The position numbers and the translations under genes were made by a program. The notes beneath the pieces were generated by a model. The model did not search any database. It was not told where the DNA came from and was given only the letters and a program-made list of their open reading frames with translations. 34,634 nucleotides of DNA from Clostridia bacterium (lineage in GTDB: Bacteria; Bacillota; Clostridia; Oscillospirales; CAG-272), in contig JAFTOG010000017.1 of NCBI GenBank assembly GCA_017451485.1, positions 1 to 34,634 of the forward strand, read 5' to 3'. Each line of letters begins with the position of its first letter. The first letter of the stretch is position 1. This document shows positions 15,735-23,851 of this stretch, one piece after another.

Positions 15735-17066
15735 ATGGACGCTTTTCAGAAAAAGGTTCCCTTTTCTGTGGAGGCAGAGCAGTCGGTATTAGGCTCTATT
15801 ATCATAGACCCCAACAAATTTGACGAGGTGGCACAGATTATTTCTGCAGAGGACTTCTATATTGAGGAGCATAAGGATATTTTCCTTATAATGCATGAGT
15901 TTAATCTGAGCAACAGACCTCTTGACCTGATTACCCTTATAAATCAGCTTGTGGTAAAGGGCGTTTACGCCGATGAGGCAGCGGCAATGTCCTATTTACG
16001 AATTATCGGTGATATAGTTCCCGGCAGTGCAAATGCCAAGGACTACGCCAGGATAGTACACGACAAGAGTATATTAAGAAAGCTTATTACAGCTACTGAC
16101 GATATTCAGGACAAGGTGTACACAGAGGGAGAGAATGTATCAAGAATAGTCGACTACGCCGAGCAGAAGATATACGAGATTGCGGGCAATAACGAAAAAA
16201 CCGACTTTATCCACATAAGGGATGTAATATTTGATTTTTACGATAGGCTAAAGACCCTTAAGGAGGGTGCAGGCGAGGATGTCCTCGGTCTTAAGAGTGG
16301 ATTTTCCGACCTGGACCAGTATGTTGTGGGCTTTGGAAAAAGTGACTTAATTATTGTCGGAGCACGACCCGGTATCGGTAAAACAGCCTTTGTTCTCAAC
16401 ATTGCTACCAATATAGCAAAAAGAACAAAAAAGGCAGTAGCTATATTCCAGCTTGAAATGGGTGCTGAGCAATTAGTACAGAGAATCGTCTCCTCCGAGG
16501 CTCTTGTGGACTCCAAGAGGATAAAGCAGGGTAATATAGAAAATGACGATTGGGATAAGATAGCTATGGCAACCTCGGAGCTTGCAGAGACGGATATACT
16601 CATAGATGCAAACCCCAATATCTCCGTAACGGCCATGAAGGCAAAGCTTCGCCGTGTTAAAAACCTCGGCCTCGTGGTAATCGACTATCTCCAGCTTATG
16701 CAGGGAGAGAAGAGAAAGGACGGAAACCGTGCCCAGGAGGTTGGTGAAATATCCCGTGGACTTAAGATTATGGCAAAGGAGCTTAATGTTCCTGTCATTG
16801 TTTGTGCACAGCTTTCCAGAACTACAGAGAAGGAGCATAAAAAGCCTATGCTTTCCGACCTTCGTGAGTCAGGCTCCATAGAGCAGGATGCCGATGTTGT
16901 TATGTTCCTGTCCCGTGACTATTACGGCGACGACCCCGAAAAGGCAAATCTTGTAGATGTTATAGTGGCAAAGAACCGTCATGGTGAGACGGGCACAGTA
17001 CATATGAGCTGGCTCGGTCAGTATACAAAGTTCTCCACTCTTGAAAGCGATATTTCCGAAAGATAA
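15735..17066 (+). CDS. dnaB: Replicative DNA helicase DnaB
   Basis: The 443-residue protein has the DnaB N-terminal domain (about 8-110), the linker, and the RecA-type helicase core with Walker A GARPGIGKT (209-217), FQLEM (238-242) and Walker B LVVIDYLQLM (313-322), followed by DLRESGSIEQDADVV. It is the hexameric ring helicase of the replication fork (called dnaC in Bacillus). No intein or insertion interrupts it. The start codon abuts the rplI stop, an arrangement typical of Clostridia and Bacilli. No terminator follows, so transcription probably continues into the next three genes. Confidence 0.98.
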   Translation: MDAFQKKVPFSVEAEQSVLGSIIIDPNKFDEVAQIISAEDFYIEEHKDIFLIMHEFNLSNRPLDLITLINQLVVKGVYADEAAAMSYLRIIGDIVPGSANAKDYARIVHDKSILRKLITATDDIQDKVYTEGENVSRIVDYAEQKIYEIAGNNEKTDFIHIRDVIFDFYDRLKTLKEGAGEDVLGLKSGFSDLDQYVVGFGKSDLIIVGARPGIGKTAFVLNIATNIAKRTKKAVAIFQLEMGAEQLVQRIVSSEALVDSKRIKQGNIENDDWDKIAMATSELAETDILIDANPNISVTAMKAKLRRVKNLGLVVIDYLQLMQGEKRKDGNRAQEVGEISRGLKIMAKELNVPVIVCAQLSRTTEKEHKKPMLSDLRESGSIEQDADVVMFLSRDYYGDDPEKANLVDVIVAKNRHGETGTVHMSWLGQYTKFSTLESDISER

Positions 17067-17105
17067 CAGACACTCCCCCGCAAAAAATAAAGACAGGTAG
17101 AAAAT

Positions 17106-17399
17106 ATGGAAGAAAAGAGCTTATTTGACATTCTCACAGATGATGAGAATAATGACAATATAATCCTCCTTGATAAAAGTGGAAACAAAACAGAATTTGA
17201 GCAGGTGGCGATTATCCCTATGGAAAATTATTGCTACGCTATCCTTCACCCCGTAAGCAAAATAGAGGGTGTTATGGAGGATGAGGTAATTGTGTTCCGT
17301 CTGGATGAGGAATCGGGAACACTTATATTGGTAACCGATGAAAACGAGGCTGTCCCCGTTTTTGAAGAATATGAAAGAATGGTAGAAGAGGAGGAATAA
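17106..17399 (+). CDS. DUF1292 protein (YrzB-like)
   Basis: The 97-residue acidic protein begins LFDILTDDENNDNIILLDKS and ends in a run of glutamates. Its core, with an alternating pattern around YCYAILHPVS and VIVFRLDEESGTLILVTDE, fits the DUF1292 family of small cytosolic Firmicute proteins of unknown function. The ribosome binding site is weak (AGGTAG). It follows dnaB by 39 bases with no terminator and is probably in the same operon. Confidence 0.8.
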   Translation: MEEKSLFDILTDDENNDNIILLDKSGNKTEFEQVAIIPMENYCYAILHPVSKIEGVMEDEVIVFRLDEESGTLILVTDENEAVPVFEEYERMVEEEE

Positions 17400-17407
17400 G
17401 ACAGATT

Positions 17408-18142
17408 ATGGAATTCAGTGTAAATCACCCTATAATTTTTGTAATGGTTGGAATTGTTATAGCTGTGGTAATTGCACAGTCTGTGTATTTCCTTATAAGA
17501 GCCTTGAAACGGGCTAATGCAATAGGCATTGATAAGACCGTTCTTAAAAAGACAATGCTTTCCTCAGCCATATTTACAATAGCTCCCGCTATTTCCATAG
17601 TTGCCGGCGTTATTGCCCTTTCCTTGAGTCTCGGTATTCCGTTGCCATGGCTAAGGCTCTCTGTTATCGGCTCTCTCTCCTATGAGACCATAGCTGCCGA
17701 AAGAGCTCTTGCTGCTTTTGGTCTGGATTTGTCCGAGGTAATAACAGATCCTCAGATATATGTCACAGTAGTATGGGTAATGACCTTCGGTATTGCAGCA
17801 GGCTTGATTCTTACTCCCATTTTTGCAAAGAAAATACAGAACGGTATGAAAAAAATCGAGCAGTCCGACAAAAAATGGCGAGAAATATTTACTAACGCTA
17901 TGTTCCTCGGTATGATATCGGCATTCCTCGGCTTTGTATTCTGTGATGTGGCAAATGTGTTTAAGGGTGACACAACAGGACTTATTCCCGTGGTGGTATT
18001 TTTCGCATCGGCTATTATAATGGCTCTTTGCGGTATTCTCGCAATTAAGCTGAAGCAGAGATGGATGAACGATTATGCACTACCAATCAGCCTTATTGCA
18101 GGTATGGCAATAGCAATACCCGTAACTGCGTGGTTGGGTTAA
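17408..18142 (+). CDS. DUF5058 multi-span membrane protein
   Basis: The 244-residue protein has about six or seven hydrophobic helices, starting with residues 8-28, then a conserved-looking stretch SSAIFTIAPAISIVAGVIAL (52-71), a region around 112-135, and two pairs toward the C-terminus. It fits DUF5058, a family found mostly in Clostridia next to the partner gene that follows here. The topology suggests a transporter or channel subunit, but no substrate is known. It begins eight bases after the DUF1292 gene, with GGAGG about 13 bases upstream of the ATG. Confidence 0.75.
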   Translation: MEFSVNHPIIFVMVGIVIAVVIAQSVYFLIRALKRANAIGIDKTVLKKTMLSSAIFTIAPAISIVAGVIALSLSLGIPLPWLRLSVIGSLSYETIAAERALAAFGLDLSEVITDPQIYVTVVWVMTFGIAAGLILTPIFAKKIQNGMKKIEQSDKKWREIFTNAMFLGMISAFLGFVFCDVANVFKGDTTGLIPVVVFFASAIIMALCGILAIKLKQRWMNDYALPISLIAGMAIAIPVTAWLG

Positions 18143-18158
18143 GAAAGGAGATAAGAAG

Positions 18159-18830
18159 ATGGATAACAAAAAGAATGTATCATATCTTGACTCCGTTCAC
18201 CGTGACGGTAGAATCTGGGGATTTTCCTTACTTGCAATTTTATTCCTGTTTCCTGTGGTGGTTTCCCTTGTATTCAGTGTAGTTCCCGACTGGGCTGCTT
18301 TGGCTAAGGGTGCTCTTGCAGTTGCTCCTATGTACTGGGCTGTTGGAATTATTGAGGTTATTACATATGTTCCTATGCTTGGTGCCGGTGGTGCATACCT
18401 TTCCTTTGTAACAGGTAATATTTCAAATCTTAAGCTCCCCTGTGCCCTTGACGCTATGGAAAAGGCTGATGTAAAGCCCAACTCCGAGGAGGGCGAGATT
18501 ATATCAACTATTTCAATTGCTGTTTCCAGCATTGTAACAACTGTAATTGTAATTCTCGGTGTAATTCTTATTATTCCATTGACCCCCGTGTTGGAATCTC
18601 CGGTGCTCAAGCCTGCCTTTGCACAGATGCTCCCGGCACTTTTTGGCGGTCTTGGAGTGGTATTTATATCAAAGAATGTAAAGCTGTCAATAGCTCCTAT
18701 AATTCTTATGCTGGCACTCTTTATTACAATTCCCGCACTCAACTCAGGCACTGTTGGAATTATGGTTCCTGTTGGAGTTGTATTCACTCTTATTGTTGCA
18801 AGAATTATGTATAAGAAGGGAATTATTTAA
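18159..18830 (+). CDS. Multi-span membrane protein, partner of DUF5058
   Basis: The 223-residue protein has about six hydrophobic segments. Notable parts are the N-terminal charged stretch DSVHRDGRIWG, a glycine-rich loop MLGAGGAYLSFVTGNISNLK (about 75-94) and a cytosolic-type loop CALDAMEKADVKPNSEEGEI. The glycine-rich loop followed by a polar turn resembles transporter substrate loops, but this is only an impression. AAAGGAG precedes the ATG, 16 bases after the DUF5058 stop. The two proteins are likely to form a complex (inference from pairing). Confidence 0.7.
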   Translation: MDNKKNVSYLDSVHRDGRIWGFSLLAILFLFPVVVSLVFSVVPDWAALAKGALAVAPMYWAVGIIEVITYVPMLGAGGAYLSFVTGNISNLKLPCALDAMEKADVKPNSEEGEIISTISIAVSSIVTTVIVILGVILIIPLTPVLESPVLKPAFAQMLPALFGGLGVVFISKNVKLSIAPIILMLALFITIPALNSGTVGIMVPVGVVFTLIVARIMYKKGII

Positions 18831-18853
18831 TTCTATTTGAAACGAATAAAACG

Positions 18854-18889
18854 CACAGGGCGAGGAATTTTCCTCGCCCTGTGGCTGTT
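18854..18889 (+). terminator. Strong hairpin terminator after the gdpP-dnaB run
   Basis: A perfect 14-bp stem (CACAGGGCGAGGAA / TTCCTCGCCCTGTG) at 18854-18883 has a minimal loop and is followed by GCTGTTT, a short T tract. It closes the plus-strand operon 24 bases after the last stop codon. Confidence 0.75.
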
Positions 18890-18937
18890 TATAAGGCTGT
18901 AGCTTAAATAAAAATATAAAATGGTTGTACACGGTCA

Positions 18938-18960
18938 AGCCTCCCTCTTGGAGGGAGGCT
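18938..18960 (-). repeat. 10-bp perfect stem after pncB (repeat-like hairpin)
   Basis: AGCCTCCCTC and GAGGGAGGCT pair around a TTG loop, four bases beyond the pncB stop codon. There is no T run on the minus strand, so it is more likely an RNA-end stabiliser or a copy of a dispersed hairpin element than a classic terminator. Its GAGGGAG core recalls the repeat at 25.5 kb. Confidence 0.55.
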
Positions 18961-18964
18961 AAGT

Positions 18965-20425
18965 TTATTTCTTAACAATTCTTCCTCTGCCTCTGAGGAG
19001 CATTGTTTTCTCATCCCAAAGATCCTGAGAAAGGTCTACATAGTAGTTATGGGGATTCTCAAAACGGAGCACTTCATCCCACATGGACTCAATCTCATGC
19101 TTGCAGTAGTCACGGATTTCGGACACGCTTGGGCACTCGTACACGCATTCGCCGTTTATAAAGATAGGAACAAGGAGCTTTTTCAAGGTGTAATTGGACA
19201 TTGTCTTCCTCTTCCAGATATGGTTGGGATCGAAAAGCTCATAGTCCTCATTTTCATCAATTACCTCACCGTGTATGGTAAGCAGGTCTGCCTCTACCTT
19301 GCCTGTATCCTTGGAGTAGAATCGGTACAGATCCTTAAAGTCGGGGTTGGTAATCTTTACAGCGTTCTCGCTGATTTTAATTTTAGGAGTGATATTGCCG
19401 TCCTTGTCCTCAACGGCACAAAGCTTATATACACAGCCGAAAACAGGCTCACTCTTAGAGGTGATTAGTCTCTCACCAACGCCAAAGGCATCAACCTGTG
19501 CACCCTGCATAATAATATCTCGGATAATATACTCGTCAAGAGAGTTGGAAACAAGAATTTTAACATCTGTAAGCCCTGCCTCGTCAAGACGCTTACGGCA
19601 TTTCTTGGAGAGGTAGGTAATATCTCCCGAGTCAAGACGGATGGCAGCACGCTTTATCTGCTCGGGGGTCAGCACTTCCTTAAATACCTTAATAGCGTTG
19701 GGAAGACCGCTTTCAAGAACGCTGTAGGTATCTATAAGAAGAGTAGCATTGTTGGGATAAAGCTCGCAGTAGGTCTTAAATGCCTCGTACTCGGAGTCAA
19801 ACATCTGTACCCAGGCGTGTGCCATGGTTCCACCTGCGGGAATACCGAACATCTGCTCTGCAATTGTACAGGCTGTGGAATTACATCCACCGATATATGC
19901 AGCTCTTGCACCGTAAATAGCAGCATCGGGACCGTGGGCACGACGGGAGCCAAACTCAGACACAGCCCTGCCGTTAGCTGCACGGACTATTCTTGATGCC
20001 TTAGTTGCCATCAGGCACTGATGGTTGAATATAAGGAGCACAAAGGTTTCAATAAACTGTGCCTCGGGTGCAGGTGCACGGACAGTCATAATTGGCTCGT
20101 GGGGGAATACAACAGTTCCCTCGGGCACAGCCCAAATATCTCCCGTAAAACGGAAGTCCTTAAGATAAGAGAGAAATTCCTCGTCAAATATATTCTTCCT
20201 ACGGAGGCATTCGATATCCTCCTCGGAGAAGTGGACGGATTTTACATATTCTATAATCTGCTCAAGACCTGCGGCAATAGCATATCCACCACCGTCGGGA
20301 ACCTTACGGAAGAAAACATCGAAGTATGCTATCTGGTCCTTAAGACCGGAGTTGAGATATCCGTTTGCCATAGTAAGCTCATAAAAATCGCAGAGCAGTG
20401 TCAGATGTCTTTTGCTTATATCCAT
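18965..20425 (-). CDS. pncB: Nicotinate phosphoribosyltransferase
   Basis: The 486-residue protein carries the family motifs DFYELTMANGY (13-23), EFGSRRAHG (157-165), GTMAHAWVQ (199-207, with the phospho-accepting histidine at 203), LLIDTYS, RLDSGD and FGVGERL. It makes nicotinate mononucleotide from nicotinate and PRPP with ATP hydrolysis, the first step of the Preiss-Handler route to NAD. Length is that of the Gram-positive form. GGAGG precedes the ATG, and a promoter lies at 20474-20501, interlocked with the divergent promoter of the M20 peptidase gene. Confidence 0.96.
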   Translation of the reverse strand: MDISKRHLTLLCDFYELTMANGYLNSGLKDQIAYFDVFFRKVPDGGGYAIAAGLEQIIEYVKSVHFSEEDIECLRRKNIFDEEFLSYLKDFRFTGDIWAVPEGTVVFPHEPIMTVRAPAPEAQFIETFVLLIFNHQCLMATKASRIVRAANGRAVSEFGSRRAHGPDAAIYGARAAYIGGCNSTACTIAEQMFGIPAGGTMAHAWVQMFDSEYEAFKTYCELYPNNATLLIDTYSVLESGLPNAIKVFKEVLTPEQIKRAAIRLDSGDITYLSKKCRKRLDEAGLTDVKILVSNSLDEYIIRDIIMQGAQVDAFGVGERLITSKSEPVFGCVYKLCAVEDKDGNITPKIKISENAVKITNPDFKDLYRFYSKDTGKVEADLLTIHGEVIDENEDYELFDPNHIWKRKTMSNYTLKKLLVPIFINGECVYECPSVSEIRDYCKHEIESMWDEVLRFENPHNYYVDLSQDLWDEKTMLLRGRGRIVKK

Positions 20426-20454
20426 AATTTTGCCTCCAAAATACAGTTTATGAC

Positions 20455-20483
20455 TTGAATTTTTTTCTCTATAATAATATAAT
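20455..20483 (+). promoter_or_regulatory. Promoter of the M20 peptidase-SGNH pair
   Basis: TTGAAT (20455-20460) and a perfect TATAAT (20478-20483) are separated by 17 bases. The -10 box overlaps the -10 box of the opposite pncB promoter by two bases. Confidence 0.65.
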
Positions 20484-20501
20484 AGAATAAAATAGCGTCA
20501 A
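20474..20501 (-). promoter_or_regulatory. Promoter of pncB
   Basis: On the minus strand TTGACG (20496-20501) and TATTAT (20474-20479) are 16 bases apart. It occupies the same DNA as the rightward promoter at 20455-20483, so only one can be used at a time. Confidence 0.6.
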
Positions 20502-20553
20502 TTTCAAGTGCTTTTCCAAAAAATACTATCAAATAAAGTAAAAGGAGAATAAA

Positions 20554-21990
20554 ATGATAGCGTTATACATAGCCCTGGGAATTATAGCATTGCTTCTTGC
20601 GATTATAATTATCCGAACTTTAACCTTTAAGCCTAAAAAACCTTGCTCCATAGACACGGAGGAGGTAATATTTGATAAGCAGAAATCAATAGAAAGATTG
20701 CAGACCCTTGTAAAATTCAGGACCGTATCCTCTCATAATCCCCAGCTTGAGGACGATAATGAATTTGAGGGGCTCATAGCCAAGCTCCCCGAGCTTTACC
20801 CCAATGTGTTTGCAAAATGTCAGTTTACAAGACTCCCGGACAGGGCACTCCTATTCAAGTGGGAGGGCAAGGACCATAGCGAGGCATCGGTTATGATGGC
20901 ACACTATGATGTTGTCCCAGTGGATGAGGAAAAATGGGAAAAGCCCCCCTTTGACGGAATAATAGAAAACGGTGTTTTATGGGGTCGTGGAACTCTTGAT
21001 ACAAAGGCAACCTTTAACGGTGCGTTATCGGGTGCAGATGCTCTTATTGAGCAGGGCTTCATCCCTGAGAGGGACATTTATTTTGCCTTCTCCGGCGGTG
21101 AGGAGGTAAACGGTAAGGGTGCTGTAAATATAGTTGACTATTTTGTGGAAAACAATATAAAAATAGGTCTTGTCCTTGATGAGGGCGGTGCCGTTGTGGA
21201 AAATGTATTCCCCGGAGTTAAGGCTCCCTGTGGTGTAATAGGTATTGCAGAAAAGGGACTTATGGATGTAAGATACCGTGTCACCACTAACGGTGGACAT
21301 GCCTCAGCTCCTGCTCCTCACACCCCTGTGGGATTGCTCTCTCAGGCGTGCTGTAATATGGAAAAGAAGCCCTTTAAGTCCCATTTGACTGCCCCCGTGG
21401 CTGAAATGTTTGATACCTTGGGCAGACACTCCACCTTTGTATATAGGATGATATTCTCCAATCTCTGGTGCTTTGGCTGGCTTCTTGACAGAATTTGCAA
21501 GAAGAGTGGAGGAGAGGTAAACGCACTTATGCGTACTACCGTAGCCTTTACACAAATGCAGGGAAGCAATGCATCAAATGTAGTACCTACAGATGCTACA
21601 ATGGTTTCAAATATCCGTCTTAATCCCATGGATACTATGGAGAGTGCAAAAAAATATATTGAGAAAACAGTTAACAACAAGGATGTGGAAATAGATGTCC
21701 TTTACGGCATTGATCCCAGCCGTATTTCAGAAACAAAATGCGACGAGTACAGAAAGGTAGAAAGGGCGGTAGCCTCCACTTGGAGGGGAGCTCTTGTATC
21801 TCCGTATCTTATGGTACAGTGCTCCGACTCCCGTCACTACGGCAGAATAAGTGATAGGGTATATCGCTTTAGTGCCATGGCTCTTACAGGTGAGGAAAGA
21901 CGGACTATCCACGGCAACAACGAGAGAATCACTCTCGATGCAATTACAAGGGCTGTTGAGTTCTATATCAGATTGCTTAAGCAATGTTAA
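20554..21990 (+). CDS. Membrane-anchored M20-family metallopeptidase
   Basis: The 478-residue protein starts with one membrane helix (residues 2-21) and continues as an M20 dizinc hydrolase resembling the carboxypeptidase S / PM20D1 branch. Visible metal and catalytic residues are H117 and D119 (MAHYDVVPV), D149 (GRGTLDTKA), E183-E184 (SGGEEV), D209 (VLDEGG) and H453 (IHGNNE). The lid domain with GGHASAP lies in the middle. It probably releases amino acids from small peptides or N-acyl amino acids; the exact substrate cannot be read. Whether the anchored domain faces out or in is unclear. AAAAGGAG precedes the ATG, and the SGNH hydrolase gene follows after 26 bases. Confidence 0.9.
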   Translation: MIALYIALGIIALLLAIIIIRTLTFKPKKPCSIDTEEVIFDKQKSIERLQTLVKFRTVSSHNPQLEDDNEFEGLIAKLPELYPNVFAKCQFTRLPDRALLFKWEGKDHSEASVMMAHYDVVPVDEEKWEKPPFDGIIENGVLWGRGTLDTKATFNGALSGADALIEQGFIPERDIYFAFSGGEEVNGKGAVNIVDYFVENNIKIGLVLDEGGAVVENVFPGVKAPCGVIGIAEKGLMDVRYRVTTNGGHASAPAPHTPVGLLSQACCNMEKKPFKSHLTAPVAEMFDTLGRHSTFVYRMIFSNLWCFGWLLDRICKKSGGEVNALMRTTVAFTQMQGSNASNVVPTDATMVSNIRLNPMDTMESAKKYIEKTVNNKDVEIDVLYGIDPSRISETKCDEYRKVERAVASTWRGALVSPYLMVQCSDSRHYGRISDRVYRFSAMALTGEERRTIHGNNERITLDAITRAVEFYIRLLKQC

Positions 21991-22016
21991 AACAAGTGTA
22001 AATAAGGAGAAAAGCT

Positions 22017-22670
22017 ATGATTTTTGAAAACAAGGACAAAATTGTATTTACAGGTGACTCAGTAACCGACGCAGGAAGAAAGCGTCCTGTGGGTGAGGGA
22101 CTATGGGAGGGTCTTGGCACAGGATATGTTCGTGCTGTGGATTCTATGCTTGCAGTTATTTATCCCGAAATAATGCTCCACATTGCAAATACAGGTACAA
22201 GTGGTGCTGCGAGCTGTGATATGCTTGCAAGATGGGATACCGATGTTATGGCACTTAAGCCCGACTGGGTTTTCCTTATGATAGGAGCAAATGATGTTTG
22301 GCGTCAGTTCGATGAGCCCAATCTTGATAATGACAGATATATGCCTGAGGAATACAGGGCAAATCTTGAAAAAATGGTATCACAGACAATGCCCACAGTT
22401 AAGGGTATGTTCCTCCTTTCTCCCTTCTATATGGAAGCAAACGATAATGACCCTATGAAGAAGAGAATGGTGGAATACGCAAATATCTCCAAGGAAGTGG
22501 CTGAAAAATACGGTGCTAAGTACATAGACCTTCAGTCAGAGTTCAACGCACATCTTGAGCATCGCTATCCTGCATATATCTCCTGGGACCGTGTACATCC
22601 GGGCTGGGTAGGAGCTATGATAATCGCCCGTAAAATCCTTAAGGAAATCGGTGCAAAGCCCTTATATTAA
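22017..22670 (+). CDS. SGNH/GDSL-type esterase
   Basis: The 217-residue protein has all four SGNH blocks: G13-D14-S15 in FTGDSVTD with the nucleophile S15, G60 in ANTGTSG, N92 in IGANDVW, and D191-x-x-H194 in WDRVHPGW. There is no signal peptide. It resembles the rhamnogalacturonan-acetylesterase and lysophospholipase type of small hydrolases that remove acetyl groups from carbohydrates, so a deacetylase role is possible but unproven. It follows the M20 peptidase by 26 bases, with AAGGAG before the ATG, and a terminator comes directly after. Confidence 0.9.
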   Translation: MIFENKDKIVFTGDSVTDAGRKRPVGEGLWEGLGTGYVRAVDSMLAVIYPEIMLHIANTGTSGAASCDMLARWDTDVMALKPDWVFLMIGANDVWRQFDEPNLDNDRYMPEEYRANLEKMVSQTMPTVKGMFLLSPFYMEANDNDPMKKRMVEYANISKEVAEKYGAKYIDLQSEFNAHLEHRYPAYISWDRVHPGWVGAMIIARKILKEIGAKPLY

Positions 22671-22687
22671 AAATCTTCACAAAAAAT

Positions 22688-22721
22688 ACCACCCTGTGTT
22701 TAATTTCACAGGGTGGTTTTT
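22688..22721 (+). terminator. Intrinsic terminator after the SGNH gene
   Basis: A perfect 11-bp stem (ACCACCCTGTG / CACAGGGTGGT) with an eight-base loop is followed by TTTT. The remaining bases up to 22811 show nothing recognisable. Confidence 0.88.
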
Positions 22722-22811
22722 ATGTAACAAATATAATAAATAGCAGGCTAAAAGGTGCTAATGGTCATTGCTTTATATAAGAAACGAAAACAAAACTATC
22801 TCATATCATAT

Positions 22812-23387
22812 TTATTTAATATAGACTATGTCAAAGTATTTATGCAGAAATTTAGAAAATCTTTTTCCGTGTAAAATAGGCGTTCTTATTTTCATAAAGT
22901 ATTTATCAGTAAAGCAACCTATGATTGAAAAAATAAGGCTGATAATTCCACAGAAAAAACAGGTAGCGGAAAATAAAAGATATTTAAGTATTCCGACAAA
23001 TTCTCTGAATGACATATCATATCCCTCTTTGCTTTCTTTAGTTTCGTAATGACCTATAACTGTGCCGTCTTCCCAAAATATATCGTGCTTTACTTTCTCT
23101 TCATATAGATAAGATGTTCCATCTCCACATGGTATGGGGTCAATACCTGTCTTTTTGAACGATTCTAAAATCATAAATGGTACTATGGATACTGAAAATG
23201 CCAAAATAGAGTATATTATTCCTACAAACGCAAGAAGAACCCATTCTCCGTTTTCGCCATAAATTCCTGCTATAACAGTATATATAATCCAAAACATCCA
23301 AAATCCACCGGTTGCAGTAATGAGTGCTTTAAGTGGTAATACTAATATTTGCTTGAATACTGCTAAAATTTTTCTCATTATTTTCAT
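22812..23387 (-). CDS. Membrane protein of unknown function, 191 aa, divergent from an XRE regulator
   Basis: I do not recognise the family. There are hydrophobic segments at about residues 22-42, 48-74 and 128-158, with a polar domain between the second and third (residues 75-127) that contains GIDPIPCGDGTSYLYEEK and DIFWEDGTVIGHYE, and a basic C-terminal tail. Two cysteines, C143 and C146 (ATCFFCG), lie in the last membrane segment. The polar part is strand-rich and may be the sensing or effector part. GGAGAA precedes the ATG. The gene has a near-ideal promoter with a perfect palindrome in its spacer and lies opposite a small XRE regulator. The pair has the look of an inducible or toxin-like module, but no function can be assigned. 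Confidence 0.72.
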   Translation of the reverse strand: MKIMRKILAVFKQILVLPLKALITATGGFWMFWIIYTVIAGIYGENGEWVLLAFVGIIYSILAFSVSIVPFMILESFKKTGIDPIPCGDGTSYLYEEKVKHDIFWEDGTVIGHYETKESKEGYDMSFREFVGILKYLLFSATCFFCGIISLIFSIIGCFTDKYFMKIRTPILHGKRFSKFLHKYFDIVYIK

Positions 23388-23416
23388 ATAATTCTCCTAT
23401 GACTCATATATGCTAA

Positions 23417-23445
23417 ATTATATCACATTTGTGAACTGTTGTCAA
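23417..23445 (-). promoter_or_regulatory. Consensus sigma-A promoter of the membrane protein gene
   Basis: On the minus strand a perfect TTGACA (23440-23445) and a perfect TATAAT (23417-23422) are separated by exactly 17 bases. A promoter this strong would be expected to need tight repression. Confidence 0.92.
23423..23434. promoter_or_regulatory. Perfect palindrome TCACATTTGTGA in the promoter spacer
   Basis: A 5-2-5 palindrome lies entirely between the -35 and -10 boxes of the membrane protein promoter. This is the classic position for a repressor, most likely the divergently encoded XRE protein. Confidence 0.7.
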
Positions 23446-23508
23446 CCCTTATTAAAACTATAATGCTTTTCAAAAGTGTAGTATAATATAATAAAGGCGG
23501 TGATAATA

Positions 23509-23811
23509 ATGGATAGTCTGAAACGAATAAGGGAGTTATTGGATGAAAGAAAAATGACTATGTACCAGCTTTCGCAAAGGGCAGGTATTCCACAGTCCAC
23601 ACTTTCTAATCTTTTTTTGAGAAATAATGCACCAACCTTACCAACTCTGGAAAAAATATGTAATGCCCTTGATATAACCGTCTGTGATTTTTTTAAGACG
23701 GATGAGGAAGCTATCAATGAAAGTGATTTTATTGAGGAATGGAACAGGCTGTCCGTTGAAGAAAAAAGAACAGTTTATAAAATGATGAAATTACTTAACA
23801 ATAAAAAATAA
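23509..23811 (+). CDS. Small XRE-family transcriptional regulator
   Basis: The 100-residue protein has an XRE helix-turn-helix over residues 5-62 (LKRIRELLDERKMTMYQLSQ, then GIPQSTLSNLF, PTLPTLEKICNALDITVCDF). The C-terminal third, about 66-97, is a charged helical region that may dimerise. I chose the ATG at 23509, preceded by AAAGGCGG, over an in-frame GTG at 23500 that lies in the ribosome binding site. Upstream there are two overlapping TATAAT boxes (23482-23492) without a good -35. It probably represses the divergent membrane protein gene. A terminator follows immediately. Confidence 0.88.
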   Translation: MDSLKRIRELLDERKMTMYQLSQRAGIPQSTLSNLFLRNNAPTLPTLEKICNALDITVCDFFKTDEEAINESDFIEEWNRLSVEEKRTVYKMMKLLNNKK

Positions 23812-23842
23812 GACTGCTACACTAAAGGGTAGCAGTCTTTTG
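23810..23842 (+). terminator. Bidirectional terminator between XRE and serine hydrolase genes
   Basis: A perfect 11-bp stem (AAGACTGCTAC / GTAGCAGTCTT) with an eight-base loop has TTT on the plus side and a T-rich tract on the minus side, so it can serve both converging genes. Confidence 0.85.
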
Positions 23843-23851
23843 ATTTATAGC

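Noticed and set aside
18197..18787. 196-residue minus-strand frame rich in Thr and Ile
   Set aside because: It is the mirror of the DUF5058 partner gene; low-complexity composition and no start signal.
22722..22811. Possible small RNA between the SGNH gene and the membrane protein gene
   Set aside because: No promoter-like boxes and no stable stem beyond the SGNH terminator were found.
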